Positions 1 through 8,386 of a stretch of 56,886 bases of DNA are shown here, piece by piece. Location: contig NZ_WNKY01000041.1 of the NCBI RefSeq assembly GCF_009720825.1, positions 1 to 56,886 on the forward strand, written 5' to 3'. Origin of the DNA: Duganella radicis (GTDB lineage Bacteria > Pseudomonadota > Gammaproteobacteria > Burkholderiales > Burkholderiaceae_D). The translations under genes were made by a program, and so were the position numbers. Position 1 is the stretch's first letter. The number at the start of each line of letters is the position of its first letter. The notes beneath the pieces were generated by a model, which searched no databases, was not told where the DNA came from, and saw only the letters and a program-made list of their open reading frames with translations.

Positions 1-2
1 GA

Positions 3-110
3 CTGCTCGAACCGCTTGGCTATATACCGCCGGCCGAAGCTGAGGCAAACTATTACCGACAACTTTCCGAGCAGGCTAAGTCGCCTGACTCACACCAAAC
101 GGCCTCCTAA
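3..110 (+). mobile_element. 3' end of an IS3-family transposase (OrfB) gene, cut by the window start
   Basis: Reading from base 3, an open frame of 35 codons ends at TAA 108-110. It contains LGYIPPAEAEANYYRQ, the typical C-terminus of IS3-family OrfB (integrase-core) transposases. The rest of the element lies left of the window, so completeness cannot be judged. The right inverted repeat should lie within a few tens of bases after the stop, but I could not define it. The element abuts the T6SS effector/immunity island and overlaps the end of the minus-strand small secreted-protein gene. Confidence 0.75.
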
Positions 111-375
111 ATTTCCGGGGCGATTCATTCGATGCACGGCTGGACCAGTAAAGTTTCTTTTCCAGTCTGGACGTTGAAATGGGCGCCTCTGGAAAATCAT
201 CGCGATTCACAAACACCGATGCGATACGGGAGTTGAGTTCACGCACTTCATCAATCGAGGCCATGCGCGGCTCGGCTTGCGCACAGAATGCAACTTGCGC
301 AAGACCGCCCAACATCGCAAGTACGGATAACCGCAGCCGAGTCTTAACGCGGACGCTGAGCAGTGAGGTCGACAT
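76..375 (-). CDS. small signal-peptide protein, probably truncated by the IS element
   Basis: This 99-residue frame starts at ATG 375. An upstream in-frame ATG at 411 is less likely because it would put 12 polar residues before the signal peptide. Residues 1 to about 31 are a Sec signal peptide (basic stretch, LSVLAMLGGLAQVAFCA, then QAEP). The mature part, about 68 residues, matches no family I know. Its last 15-20 codons lie inside the end of the IS3-type element, so the native C-terminus was probably lost. Lying at the end of an effector/immunity operon with a signal peptide, it could be a remnant periplasmic immunity protein; this is inference. It could also be a chance frame. Confidence 0.35.
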   Translation of the reverse strand: MSTSLLSVRVKTRLRLSVLAMLGGLAQVAFCAQAEPRMASIDEVRELNSRIASVFVNRDDFPEAPISTSRLEKKLYWSSRASNESPRKFRRPFGVSQAT

Positions 376-467
376 AAACACTGTGATTTCTTCCTCTATA
401 AGTAACGACAAATGTGCGGGTGGGATTATTTTTTCAACTCACCCGTTTTGCCAAAACAGCGGCATCT

Positions 468-1072
468 TCATTGATCTGGAATGCTCACCAGCATGGCGCC
501 GCTGTCGCCATTGCCACGGAAGATAGCGGCAATATCTTGATGGCATACGATGTAAGCCTCCAACGTCCCTCCATCTTGAACAACAGTCGCTGATGCAAGG
601 GAATGCTATCGAGCACGGCGGCATCAAGCACATAGGTATAGACGCCATGTAGTTTGAAACCACCAAGCTCCAGCGGCTCGTCCTCAAAGTCAGACAATTT
701 TCTGTCCCAACAATCGAGACGTTCAGGAAACGCCAGGAACCAGTAGTCTTCATGCCAGTTCTTATAGGCATCGACAAATACAGCTGGGTGAATGTGCACG
801 CCCGGCAGGTCCAGCGCGAGCAAAGCACCGCGGATATGGTTTCGGACCAGCAGGTTGGAGCCATCGAACAGGATGTCAGGCAACTCCTTGAACGGCACAA
901 TCCCTAACTTCCGAGCGTAATCGCTACCGCCATCGGAGAACATAAACGGCGCAGACCCGTTTGGCTGCGGTTCGAACGAATAGTTGCGATTCACCGTATT
1001 TTCGTCCGGGGTCAAAGAGGGCAGACGATCGTCCCCCTGCTTTTGGATAAAATAATATTCAAGGTCGCACAT
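468..1072 (-). pseudogene. tandem copy of the immunity-like gene, frameshifted near its 3' end
   Basis: Starting at ATG 1072 (MCDLEYYFIQKQGDDRLPS), this copy is co-linear with the gene just upstream: both share SLTPD, YSFEPQPNGSAPF, GGSDYARKLGIVP, NWHEDYWFLAFPE, LDCWDR and VYTYVLDA. After LLFKM the frame departs from the paralogue and stops at 485. One extra base in the ccctcc run near 567-572 restores G-TLEAYIVCHQDIAAIFRGNG and a C-terminus ending in IPDQ at 468, matching the IPDH end of the paralogue. So the last 35 residues are altered by a one-base deletion. It may be a decaying duplicate or a sequencing error. Any frame extending upstream of 1072 is read-through of the neighbouring copy in another frame. 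Confidence 0.7.
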
Positions 1073-1091
1073 TGCTAATAATTTGCTTGCT

Positions 1092-1703
1092 TCAATGATC
1101 TGGAATATTGACCAACTTGGCCCCACTTGGGCCATTTCCACGGAAGATAGCGGCAATTTTTTCGTGACATACAATGTAAGGGTCCTGCGTACCGCCCATT
1201 TTGAATAGCATTCGCTGACTCAAGGGGGTCTTGTCAAGTACATTAGCATCCAAGACATAGGTATAAACGCTGTGCAGCGCGAACCCGCCAAGCCTAATTG
1301 GCTCTTGTTCAAAATACGACAATTCGCGGTCCCAGCAATCCAGACACTCAGGAAACGCTAAGAACCAGTAATCTTCATGCCAGTTTTTGTAAGCATCGAT
1401 GAACACCGCTGGGTGAATATGCAGGCCTGGTAAGTTCAGCGCGACCAAAGCATCACGGATGTGGTTGCGTACCACCAGATCTGCGCCGTCAAACAGTATG
1501 TCCGGTATGTCTTTGCGCGGCACGATGCCCAGCTTTCGAGCGTAATCACTGCCGCCATCAAAAAACACGAACGGCGCAGATCCGTTCGGTTGTGGTTCAA
1601 AGGAGTAATGACGAGCTACCGTGTTTTTGTCAGGAGTCAAGGATGGGAGACGATCATCGTCCATTTTTTGAACGAAGAAATATTCGTGGTCGTAATTATG
1701 CAT
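1092..1703 (-). CDS. probable immunity protein (Imm11/Imm43-like) for the AHH nuclease
   Basis: A 203-residue protein without signal peptide or membrane segment, thus cytoplasmic, as expected for immunity to a nuclease. It starts at ATG 1703, one base after the stop of the AHH gene, so the two are translationally linked. Short blocks such as LVVRNHIRDALVAL, VYTYVLDANVLD and PLSQRMLFKMGG recall Imm11/Imm43-type immunity proteins, where a C-terminal segment ends in binding strands; that family link is from memory and uncertain. Position directly after a toxin is the stronger evidence. A degraded tandem copy follows 19 bases downstream. Confidence 0.6.
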   Translation of the reverse strand: MHNYDHEYFFVQKMDDDRLPSLTPDKNTVARHYSFEPQPNGSAPFVFFDGGSDYARKLGIVPRKDIPDILFDGADLVVRNHIRDALVALNLPGLHIHPAVFIDAYKNWHEDYWFLAFPECLDCWDRELSYFEQEPIRLGGFALHSVYTYVLDANVLDKTPLSQRMLFKMGGTQDPYIVCHEKIAAIFRGNGPSGAKLVNIPDH

Positions 1704-1704
1704 T

Positions 1705-2388
1705 TTAGTTACCCGGCTTTAATTTATAGGGTGTTTCTGATTGATAGGTGATATTTTCATTTTTCTGTTTGACACCCTGACTACCTTTTGCATGCATTCG
1801 TCCGACGGCGCACTTCTCCACCCCATGATGTGCGCTTACAGAATCCACACTACCGCATCCAATCGGATTCCGAGGAGAAAAATGATGCGCAATATTAGTT
1901 AATGGTGCCGCAGATGGCTTGTTCTGTATCATCGAAACGATGTCCTTGCTGAGTCTATCGAGCTCTTGCCGAATTTCATGCACCCTGCTGTCATCCGCAC
2001 CTTGACAGGCTTTTGTGAGTGGCAAATGGAGGCGTCTGATGCGCATGCCGATCAGATCGTGATAACTCATCGGCTCAAGATCGTCATCATAATCATCCTG
2101 ACTAATCACCGCTGTGTGATTGCCTCGATGCGGCTGGACGCCGAGGTAACATGCTCCCTGTAACGTACACGGGATGAACACCAAGTTAGGCAGCAAATTA
2201 ATATCGTAGCCAAATTTTTCTATTTCTTTACCTAGCCCGGAACGCTTCATACCCTCAGCCGAGATCGCGTGATGGGCCTGCATCTTGACCCCGTTGTTGC
2301 GCGGATGGGATTTATCTCCCTCGATCGCATCCTTGATGCGCTTGAGGTACTTGCTGTCTTTAGCGGAGTTGCCAAGTTTAATTGTCAT
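1705..2388 (-). CDS. AHH-domain nuclease toxin (T6SS effector, toxin half)
   Basis: 227 residues. Residues 36-92 carry the AHH nuclease signature of the HNH/EndoVII superfamily: QAHHAIS with A38-H39-H40, N64/N68 in INLLPNLVF, then HRGNH at 87-91. The family cleaves nucleic acid in the target cell. Residues 130-227 are polar and unrecognised. There is no delivery domain; that appears to be in the gene 15 bases upstream, which lies in the same reading frame but is separated by TAG and TGA codons. The start ATG 2388 is preceded by a weak AGAG. The likely immunity gene follows after one base. I infer a VgrG1-delivered nuclease. Confidence 0.8.
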   Translation of the reverse strand: MTIKLGNSAKDSKYLKRIKDAIEGDKSHPRNNGVKMQAHHAISAEGMKRSGLGKEIEKFGYDINLLPNLVFIPCTLQGACYLGVQPHRGNHTAVISQDDYDDDLEPMSYHDLIGMRIRRLHLPLTKACQGADDSRVHEIRQELDRLSKDIVSMIQNKPSAAPLTNIAHHFSPRNPIGCGSVDSVSAHHGVEKCAVGRMHAKGSQGVKQKNENITYQSETPYKLKPGN

Positions 2389-2403
2389 TGCGATTCACTC
2401 TAA

Positions 2404-3627
2404 CTATGCATATTCCACGTTCCCGGGTCTGCGCCGCGGCGTGGTGTGCGTGGTGCTGCCACAGATGCGGCACTTTTTATCCCGTTTGATCGACGTCCTC
2501 TTCGCCGCCAGCGTGGTCTTGGTGTTGCCGCGTACCACGAGCCCCTTGCTCCGGGCCTGCAATAGCTTCGCCCCCAGATTGTGCAGGTCATCCACGGCGT
2601 CCGACAAATCGCGCAAGATTCGCAGAAACGCATCAATCGCGGCCTTGGCGCGCTTGATCCGGCGGTTGGCCGTCACCACCTTCACGCTCGCGGCGGCGAA
2701 CCGGCCGATCAGCATGGTGATGCGCGCCGCCACCGCCGCGCCAGCGCTCAACAATGCGCTCACCACCAGCATCACCACCTCGATCATCAAATAGGCGCTG
2801 CCCTTGCCAGCGACATAGGCATAGAAATTGGGTGGAATCGCTTCAATCATTAGTCCCACATAGGCGAGATAGCTCAAGGCGCTGTCATGGTCCGCAATGA
2901 TTTCCAACACCACCGCAAAATTCGGGTCGTTACGGATCGACTTCGCCAGCACAGGATCGATGTCCATCAGCACCGTGTCGACAAAATTCTGTACCGGCTG
3001 CGGTTTACCGTCCGCGATCAGGCTGGGCAGGTTCAAGATCGCGTCGCGATGCTGGTAGATTTTTCTCGCCTTGTTGGCACTTTCAATGACAGTGTTGGCG
3101 GCATCCTGCACCGCATGCCGCGCATCTTCGAGCTTTTGCAACTGCTGGCGCCCCAGTTCCGTCGCCTCGTCCGTAATCGCCTTCTGCCACCACGCCCAGT
3201 TGTATAAAGTGTCTTCAGGGTTCTCGATATGCTTGCTAAGCTGCTTGTGCAACTCATCGTAACGCTGCCTGCTGTAACCAGCCAGGCGATCATATGCCGT
3301 GCCGGCGGCATCGCGTATTTTCCCGCCCAGGTCAGTCCACAACTCGGCTTTAAACAGCTCGGCCTGGTCGCCAAGCCACTCCGCGCCGCCGGCGTTCCAT
3401 CCTTCACGCGCACTGGTGACGAAGGCCAGCGTCGGGTTTTCATCCCATTGACTCTGGAATTCCGCCATCTGGTCAGTAAGATTCAGGTAGGCCGCGTGCA
3501 AGCGCAGCACGATGCTTTCGCGCTCCTCGCTAATTTCCTTTTCGGTGACCTTGGTCTCAGTTGTGACGATAACCGCACCGTCCTTGGGCGCCTCCATGCG
3601 CCGGATTTCTGATGGCGATCCGCTCAC
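2404..3627 (-). CDS. T6SS effector carrier protein with membrane segment (DUF6861/Tre1-N-like, uncertain)
   Basis: 407 residues with a GTG start at 3627, chosen because AGGAAAGGGG lies about 10 bases upstream and the vgrG1 stop is one base away; ATG 3597 is the alternative. Residues 1-260 are helical and charged, with WNAGGAEWLGDQAELFKAELW and YNWAWWQKAI-type blocks. Residues 280-315 form a hydrophobic, alanine-rich membrane segment. The end is basic and carries a C-x2-C pair (KCRICGSTTH, about 385-392), a linker often seen just before a C-terminal nuclease in polymorphic toxins. Here the nuclease is a separate gene. It resembles the N-terminal region of Tre1-type/DUF6861 T6SS effectors from memory only. 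Probable role: docking on VgrG1 and transfer of the AHH toxin. Confidence 0.55.
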   Translation of the reverse strand: MSGSPSEIRRMEAPKDGAVIVTTETKVTEKEISEERESIVLRLHAAYLNLTDQMAEFQSQWDENPTLAFVTSAREGWNAGGAEWLGDQAELFKAELWTDLGGKIRDAAGTAYDRLAGYSRQRYDELHKQLSKHIENPEDTLYNWAWWQKAITDEATELGRQQLQKLEDARHAVQDAANTVIESANKARKIYQHRDAILNLPSLIADGKPQPVQNFVDTVLMDIDPVLAKSIRNDPNFAVVLEIIADHDSALSYLAYVGLMIEAIPPNFYAYVAGKGSAYLMIEVVMLVVSALLSAGAAVAARITMLIGRFAAASVKVVTANRRIKRAKAAIDAFLRILRDLSDAVDDLHNLGAKLLQARSKGLVVRGNTKTTLAAKRTSIKRDKKCRICGSTTHTTPRRRPGNVEYA

Positions 3628-3628
3628 G

Positions 3629-6610
3629 CTACTGCCCCTTTCCTGCGGCCTGATTGATAGGGACGCCTTGCGCCAGCGTCTTGTTGTCGACCTTGAACCT
3701 GAGTCCGGTCAATGGCCACGGCGTATTCCAGGCGTCATCGTAATCAGCCTTGATCTCCACCCAGCTGTTCTCTGCCTTTGGCAATACGGGCAATACCGGA
3801 TCAATCCGGGCGGGACCACTAAAGTTCTTCTTGCCCGCATGTATGGTCAGCTTGCCCGGGCACTGCACCGTGATGTTGCCGCCCTCGATGGTGATGTTGG
3901 CGCCGCCCGCCGTGGACAGGCTGATGCGCTTGGCCGCCGCCCAGTCCACGCCGGCGTTGGCGCTGATGACGTTGACTTCGTCGCGCGCCTGCACTTTCAG
4001 TTCGTCGGCCTGGGCCTGGATGTCGACGGCGTCCTTGGCGGCGATCAGCTGCACCCCGACGCCGCCCTCGCCCGGCTTGACCGCGCCGCCCAGCACCCCG
4101 ATCGCCTGGCCGCTGTGCGCGCGCAACTGGCCACCGGTGATGAACTGGCTGTCGTTGCCGCTCATGAGGGCGATGGTTTCGCCGTTGGCCAACTGCACCG
4201 CCGCGCTGGACGTGACGCCGATGCCGCTCTTGCCGCTGATGGCGATGATGGGCGCGCCGGCGTGCGGTAGTTGATCATCGCCGGGCGCGGTTTTCCTGTC
4301 GGCGGCGTCGGCGCGCGCCGCGTCCAGGCTGGTGTTGCCGACCATGCCGGATACCGCCGTCAACATCGCTTGCAGCGGCGCGGCCTTGTCGTCCAGCGTG
4401 CTGGCGTTGGCCTTGGCCGCGCCCAGATGGGCGGCCAGCGCGACCGTCTCGTGCGTCTTGGCCGCGTCGTTGAAGGTTTCGCCTAGCTTGAGGGCTTGCT
4501 TGAGCAGCGCGATGCCGGCCGCGTTGTCGCCCGCCGGTTCGCGCGCGTCGGCGTTGTGGTTGATCTTGTAGCTGCTCACCAGTAGGCCGGCGCCGGCGCG
4601 CACCGCGCCGTAGGCATCGGTGCGCAATTCCGCGCCCTGTCCGCGCAGGCTGCCGCGATAGTTGTCGGCGCTGTGGATCAGGTGACCCAGCGTCAGTTCG
4701 CTGGCGGCGTGGGTCGAGTGCAATTGCACGCGGCCTTGGGCGTCGGTGTCGTCGAACAGCAGCTGGTTGTAGCCCTTGCCGCCGAATTCCTTGCTGCGCA
4801 CGCCCCACTGGGCGGCGGCGTTGCGGTGCCCCGCACTTTCCGCCGAGGCGCCATGCCATAGCGGGCTGTTGCCGCCGGCCAGATTGCCCTGCGCCGACAC
4901 CGCATGGTCGCTGGCCGGCTGGAAGCGCGCGGCCTGATCCTCGCCGCCGCTTTGCGCGCCCGGCGTTGGCGTCACGCCGCCCTCGCCCTGACCGTTGTAC
5001 AGCGCGCCGATGATGATCGGCCGGTCGATGTCGTTTTCGATGAATTGCACCAGCACTTCCTGTCCGATGCGCGGCAGGAACTGGCTGCCCATGCCGCCGC
5101 CGGCCGAGCGCTGCGCCACGCGCACCCAGCAGGTGGCGTCGCCGTTGTCCTGCCAGTGGTAGCGGATGCGCACGCGGCCCAGCTTGTCGCAATACAGTTC
5201 GTCGGCACCCGATGGTTGCGCCAGGCCGTCGGCGCCGATGACGATGGCGCTTTGCGCGCCGCGCGCGGTGGGCTTGGGATGGCTGCGGCCGTCGCTGCCC
5301 GGCAGTTGCGGGCGCCAGATGACGTCGGCGGAGATGGCGTCAAAGCTGTTGCCGTAGCCGGTCTCACGCGCCTGTGCGACGGTCAGGGCGAAGTCGTCAC
5401 TGGCGTCGGCCGCCAGCTCCTCGAGTAGTTCCGGCAGCGGGCCAAACAGTTCCGCCAGCGCCTGCTGTGCCGGCGACGGCAGGTTGTTGACGCCAACGCT
5501 GCGCACGCGCAGCAGCACGTACGCAGGCGCGGCATCGCCTGCGGCGCCGGACGCCGAACCGGCCGGCGCGCCAACCAACGACAGTGGCCCTTGCGTCAGC
5601 GTGAAACGCGTGCCGGCGGCCATGGTACGCACGGTGGAACGGCCGCGCCATAGCTGGGCGGCCGCTTCCCGGCCTTGCATCTGGAGGTCGGCGTAGCGCT
5701 GCGCCTGCGCGGCATTGGAGTAGCTGTACTGCCCCGGCACATCGTAGCTTTCCAGCGGTGGCAGCTTGCCGGACGGGAGACGCGATGGCGCACTGGCGTT
5801 GACCGCCTGCTTGGCCTTGTAGTCGTAGCTCAGCAGCGTGGTCAGCGAGGCGGTAACGGCGCGCCGCGCTTGCAGGGCCTGTATCGTATCGCTGGCCTCG
5901 CCGGCGCGCACGCCGTGGTAGCGGATGCCGCCGTCCGCTTCGCTGCTGGCGTCTTCCGGCGTGGCGCCGAGCTGGCTGCTGTCGGCGAACAGCACCACGC
6001 CGACGCCGTCGTCCAATTGTTCGTAGCGCCAGGCTAGGCCCTCCTCGGTCAGCAGGCGCTGCACGAAATCGAAATCGGATTCGCGATACTGGCAGCAGTA
6101 GCTGCGCGCCACCGCGTCCGCCATGAAGGGCTCGGCTTCTTCGCTCCAACGCCATTGCGCCAATGGCGCGTAGCCTTCGAATACCTCGTCGATTATTTCA
6201 ATGACGGTCTTGTCCTGCCAGACCCGGCTGTTGCGCACCTGGCTCAGACGCCACAGCCACGGCGTCAGGCGCAGGCGGAAGCGCGCCAGGCCGCCTTCGC
6301 TGCCCAGCATGGCGGCCTGCGTGATCTCGCCACGAAATTGTGTGCGGCTGCCGTCGGCCAGGCTGACTTCGAGCGCGGCCGTCCGTCCCAGCAACGGCGC
6401 CAGCGGTACCGAGGCGTTGGTCGACAGCACGATGACGTCGCGCGCGCTCACGCCCTGAACGCTGTCCTCCGCCGCGAACGCCTCCACCAGCAGGCCGCCG
6501 GCGCCGAGGTCGTCGCTGTCGCCAGCGTCCAGCGTCAGTTCGTACAAACGGGTGACGCTGGAAAACTGTGCCAGGGCGGCGGTGATTTGTTCTAGCAGTG
6601 CGATGCTCAT
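3629..6610 (-). CDS. vgrG: VgrG1 spike protein (TssI) with C-terminal extension
   Basis: 993 residues from ATG 6610, which overlaps the stop of the preceding gene as ATGA; an in-frame start at 6652 would lie inside that gene. Residues 1 to about 400 are gp27/gpD-like (YELTLDAGD near the start; SYCCQYRESDFDFVQRLL). About 470-570 is the gp5 OB fold (KLGRVRIRYHW; GMGSQFLPRIGQEVLVQFIENDIDRPI). About 770-925 is a DUF2345 beta-helix ending in ITVQCPGKLTIHAGKK. A 65-residue tail follows (WVEIKADYDDAWNTPWP), probably the effector-docking end. It forms the puncturing tip on Hcp tubes. Downstream genes are the carrier, AHH toxin and immunity protein, so this is the dedicated spike for the nuclease. Confidence 0.96.
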   Translation of the reverse strand: MSIALLEQITAALAQFSSVTRLYELTLDAGDSDDLGAGGLLVEAFAAEDSVQGVSARDVIVLSTNASVPLAPLLGRTAALEVSLADGSRTQFRGEITQAAMLGSEGGLARFRLRLTPWLWRLSQVRNSRVWQDKTVIEIIDEVFEGYAPLAQWRWSEEAEPFMADAVARSYCCQYRESDFDFVQRLLTEEGLAWRYEQLDDGVGVVLFADSSQLGATPEDASSEADGGIRYHGVRAGEASDTIQALQARRAVTASLTTLLSYDYKAKQAVNASAPSRLPSGKLPPLESYDVPGQYSYSNAAQAQRYADLQMQGREAAAQLWRGRSTVRTMAAGTRFTLTQGPLSLVGAPAGSASGAAGDAAPAYVLLRVRSVGVNNLPSPAQQALAELFGPLPELLEELAADASDDFALTVAQARETGYGNSFDAISADVIWRPQLPGSDGRSHPKPTARGAQSAIVIGADGLAQPSGADELYCDKLGRVRIRYHWQDNGDATCWVRVAQRSAGGGMGSQFLPRIGQEVLVQFIENDIDRPIIIGALYNGQGEGGVTPTPGAQSGGEDQAARFQPASDHAVSAQGNLAGGNSPLWHGASAESAGHRNAAAQWGVRSKEFGGKGYNQLLFDDTDAQGRVQLHSTHAASELTLGHLIHSADNYRGSLRGQGAELRTDAYGAVRAGAGLLVSSYKINHNADAREPAGDNAAGIALLKQALKLGETFNDAAKTHETVALAAHLGAAKANASTLDDKAAPLQAMLTAVSGMVGNTSLDAARADAADRKTAPGDDQLPHAGAPIIAISGKSGIGVTSSAAVQLANGETIALMSGNDSQFITGGQLRAHSGQAIGVLGGAVKPGEGGVGVQLIAAKDAVDIQAQADELKVQARDEVNVISANAGVDWAAAKRISLSTAGGANITIEGGNITVQCPGKLTIHAGKKNFSGPARIDPVLPVLPKAENSWVEIKADYDDAWNTPWPLTGLRFKVDNKTLAQGVPINQAAGKGQ

Positions 6611-7389
6611 GATTCGGCAGCAGTTTTCACCGCCACCGGCTGCTGCTTGCACTCAGGCTCTTTGCGAGCGGTGGTCGCGCACAGGTGCTCGCGGCACTGG
6701 GCGGCGCCGGCTTCATTCATCCGCCCGCATTGCTTGAGCTGATAGGACGGGGTCGAGGGTTCCTTGGATGGTTTGCCGGACTGCACATGCGTCATCAACG
6801 CGGCCAGCAGCGCGACGTCGCTGTCCTGCGGCGTCTTGGGCTTGGTCTCGGCCTTCTTCGCGACTTGCACCGGTTTCCTGGCTGGCTTGTCGGCCTTCTT
6901 GTGCTCGGCCAATTGGGACTTCGTCGGGGCGGTATGCGGTTTTTCCAGCGCGGCGGTCAGCTCATCCTTCTGCGGCTTGGCCGGCGTGTCGTTCAACATG
7001 TCTTTCAATGAGCGGGTATTGTCGGCCGGCGGGCTGACAGCGGCAGTCTCTTCAACAATGGTCGCGGCCGGCGGAGCAGCCGGGGCCGGCGCTTGCGTCG
7101 GCGCAGCGGCGGCTATCGGGGCCTCGGTCGGCGGCGGCAAGGTCAGCGGCAGATCCGGCGTGAAATTGAGCCAGGCGGCCACGCCCACGGCCAGCACGGC
7201 GACGGTTAGCGCGCCAGTGGCCAGCAGCGCCTTCTTGCGCCCAACGGCAGACCGCGCCGCCGCCGATGTGGCGGCCGGGGCGCGCTCCAGCCCGTCCAGA
7301 ATGCTGGCACGGCCGGCTTCGGCCGGCGGTTCCGTCGACAGCAAACTGGGGCGTCCGCTGGCCGCCGGGCGTTTTTCTTCACCTTGCAA
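6607..7389 (-). CDS. membrane-anchored, Pro/Ala-rich T6SS accessory protein of unknown function
   Basis: 260 residues. The first codon is TTG at 7389, preceded by GGGAG about 7 bases upstream; no better in-frame ATG exists upstream of the membrane segment. Residues 1-50 are cytoplasmic and polar; residues 53-72 (ALLATGALTVAVLAVGVAAW) are a single membrane segment; the rest is a Pro/Ala/Lys-rich periplasmic arm with a C-terminal cysteine-containing part (QCGRMNEAGAAQCREHLC; CKQQ), possibly disulphide-bonded. It is the first gene of the vgrG1 operon and divergent from the tagX-like gene. I know no family for it. A role in coupling the vgrG1 island to the envelope complex is only a guess. Confidence 0.7.
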   Translation of the reverse strand: MQGEEKRPAASGRPSLLSTEPPAEAGRASILDGLERAPAATSAAARSAVGRKKALLATGALTVAVLAVGVAAWLNFTPDLPLTLPPPTEAPIAAAAPTQAPAPAAPPAATIVEETAAVSPPADNTRSLKDMLNDTPAKPQKDELTAALEKPHTAPTKSQLAEHKKADKPARKPVQVAKKAETKPKTPQDSDVALLAALMTHVQSGKPSKEPSTPSYQLKQCGRMNEAGAAQCREHLCATTARKEPECKQQPVAVKTAAES

Positions 7390-7538
7390 AATTAGCTCCC
7401 TTATTAATTTCGCATCACTTTACGACATCCAAAGAAATCATGCCGCACGGCTAGTTTCAATCGTGCGCGGGCTTGTCATAACTCTAATATATACTCCAAA
7501 GCAATGCTTTTTAGACATTTAATGGCTTCGAGGGCAAC
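7390..7538. promoter_or_regulatory. divergent promoter region between the vgrG1 operon and the tagX-tssM operon
   Basis: This 149-base AT-richer gap lies between divergent start codons (TTG 7389 minus, GTG 7539 plus) and must carry the promoters of two T6SS units. On the plus side GAGGGC is 4 bases before the GTG. I could not identify convincing -35/-10 or sigma-54 elements by eye. Confidence 0.5.
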
Positions 7539-8378
7539 GTGTTCTTACTGGCGGTAACTCTATATTTCTTGCTGGCTTGCCTCATCAGTTGGATGGTGCT
7601 GTTTCCGTCCGGACGTGAGTTTGTGCTGGCCGCGCTGGCCGGCGCCGGCGCGCGCTTGCAGCAGAAGCTGGGGCGCGCGGCCGAGCGTCAGCGCAGTGGC
7701 ATCGATGCGCTGCGCCGCTCGGGCAACACCACCGCCGGTAATCTGCGCGACTTCTTCGGTCAGCATTACTTGCTGTGCCTAGGCGGCCTGGCGCTGCTGT
7801 GCCTGCCGCCATTGGCGGCGGTGCTGCTGGCCGGTAAGCCGTCCCTCAACGGTTATGAAGCCTCCACGCGCGAGGTCAATACGCAGGTGGCCGGCTTGCT
7901 GGCTGGCGAGCAACTGGTGCCGCCGCCGGCCCTGCCGCCGCTGGTGTTCACCACCGCGGAAGTGCAGCTGGAACGGCCGATGCTGGTCTCGGCCAGCCGC
8001 GACTGGGCACTGCTGGACAGCGTTTACGCGCAGCGGCTACTGATGGCGTTCCGCATCATGAAGGAAAAATATGGCTATGAGATGGCGCTGCTGGAAGGTT
8101 ATCGCAGCCCCGAGCGCCAGAACAAGCTGGCCGCGCTGGGTTCGGGCGTGACCAACGCCGCCGCTTTTCAGAGCTGGCACCAATACGGACTGGCCGCCGA
8201 TTGCGCTTTTCTGCGCGACGGCAAGCTGGTGATTTCCGAGCGCGACCCATGGGCCATGCGCGGCTATCAGCTGTACGGCGAAGTGGCCGAGTCGCTGGGC
8301 CTGACCTGGGGCGGACGCTGGAAGATGATGGATTTCGGGCACACGGAATTGCGCCGGCCCGGTGTGATGAAACAATAG
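7539..8378 (+). CDS. tagX: TagX-like M15 (VanY/CwlK-type) peptidoglycan peptidase, membrane-anchored
   Basis: 279 residues from GTG 7539. There are two membrane segments (about 1-22 and 78-98), then a periplasmic LAS/M15 domain. The zinc-site motif is S212-W-H214-Q-Y-G217-L-A-A-D221 with the final D265-F-G-H268-x-E; GYRSPERQ at about 187-194 is the usual substrate-side motif. Family members cut peptide stems of peptidoglycan. In Acinetobacter, TagX is an L,D-endopeptidase needed to insert the T6SS through the cell wall. Its place at the head of the tssM operon supports a structural rather than effector role. The gene symbol is assigned by domain and context. Confidence 0.85.
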   Translation: MFLLAVTLYFLLACLISWMVLFPSGREFVLAALAGAGARLQQKLGRAAERQRSGIDALRRSGNTTAGNLRDFFGQHYLLCLGGLALLCLPPLAAVLLAGKPSLNGYEASTREVNTQVAGLLAGEQLVPPPALPPLVFTTAEVQLERPMLVSASRDWALLDSVYAQRLLMAFRIMKEKYGYEMALLEGYRSPERQNKLAALGSGVTNAAAFQSWHQYGLAADCAFLRDGKLVISERDPWAMRGYQLYGEVAESLGLTWGGRWKMMDFGHTELRRPGVMKQ

Positions 8379-8386
8379 GAGCTGCG

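Noticed and set aside
1073..1174. N-terminal extension of the frameshifted immunity copy to an upstream ATG
   Set aside because: These codons read the end of the neighbouring copy in another frame; the start matching the paralogue is at 1072.
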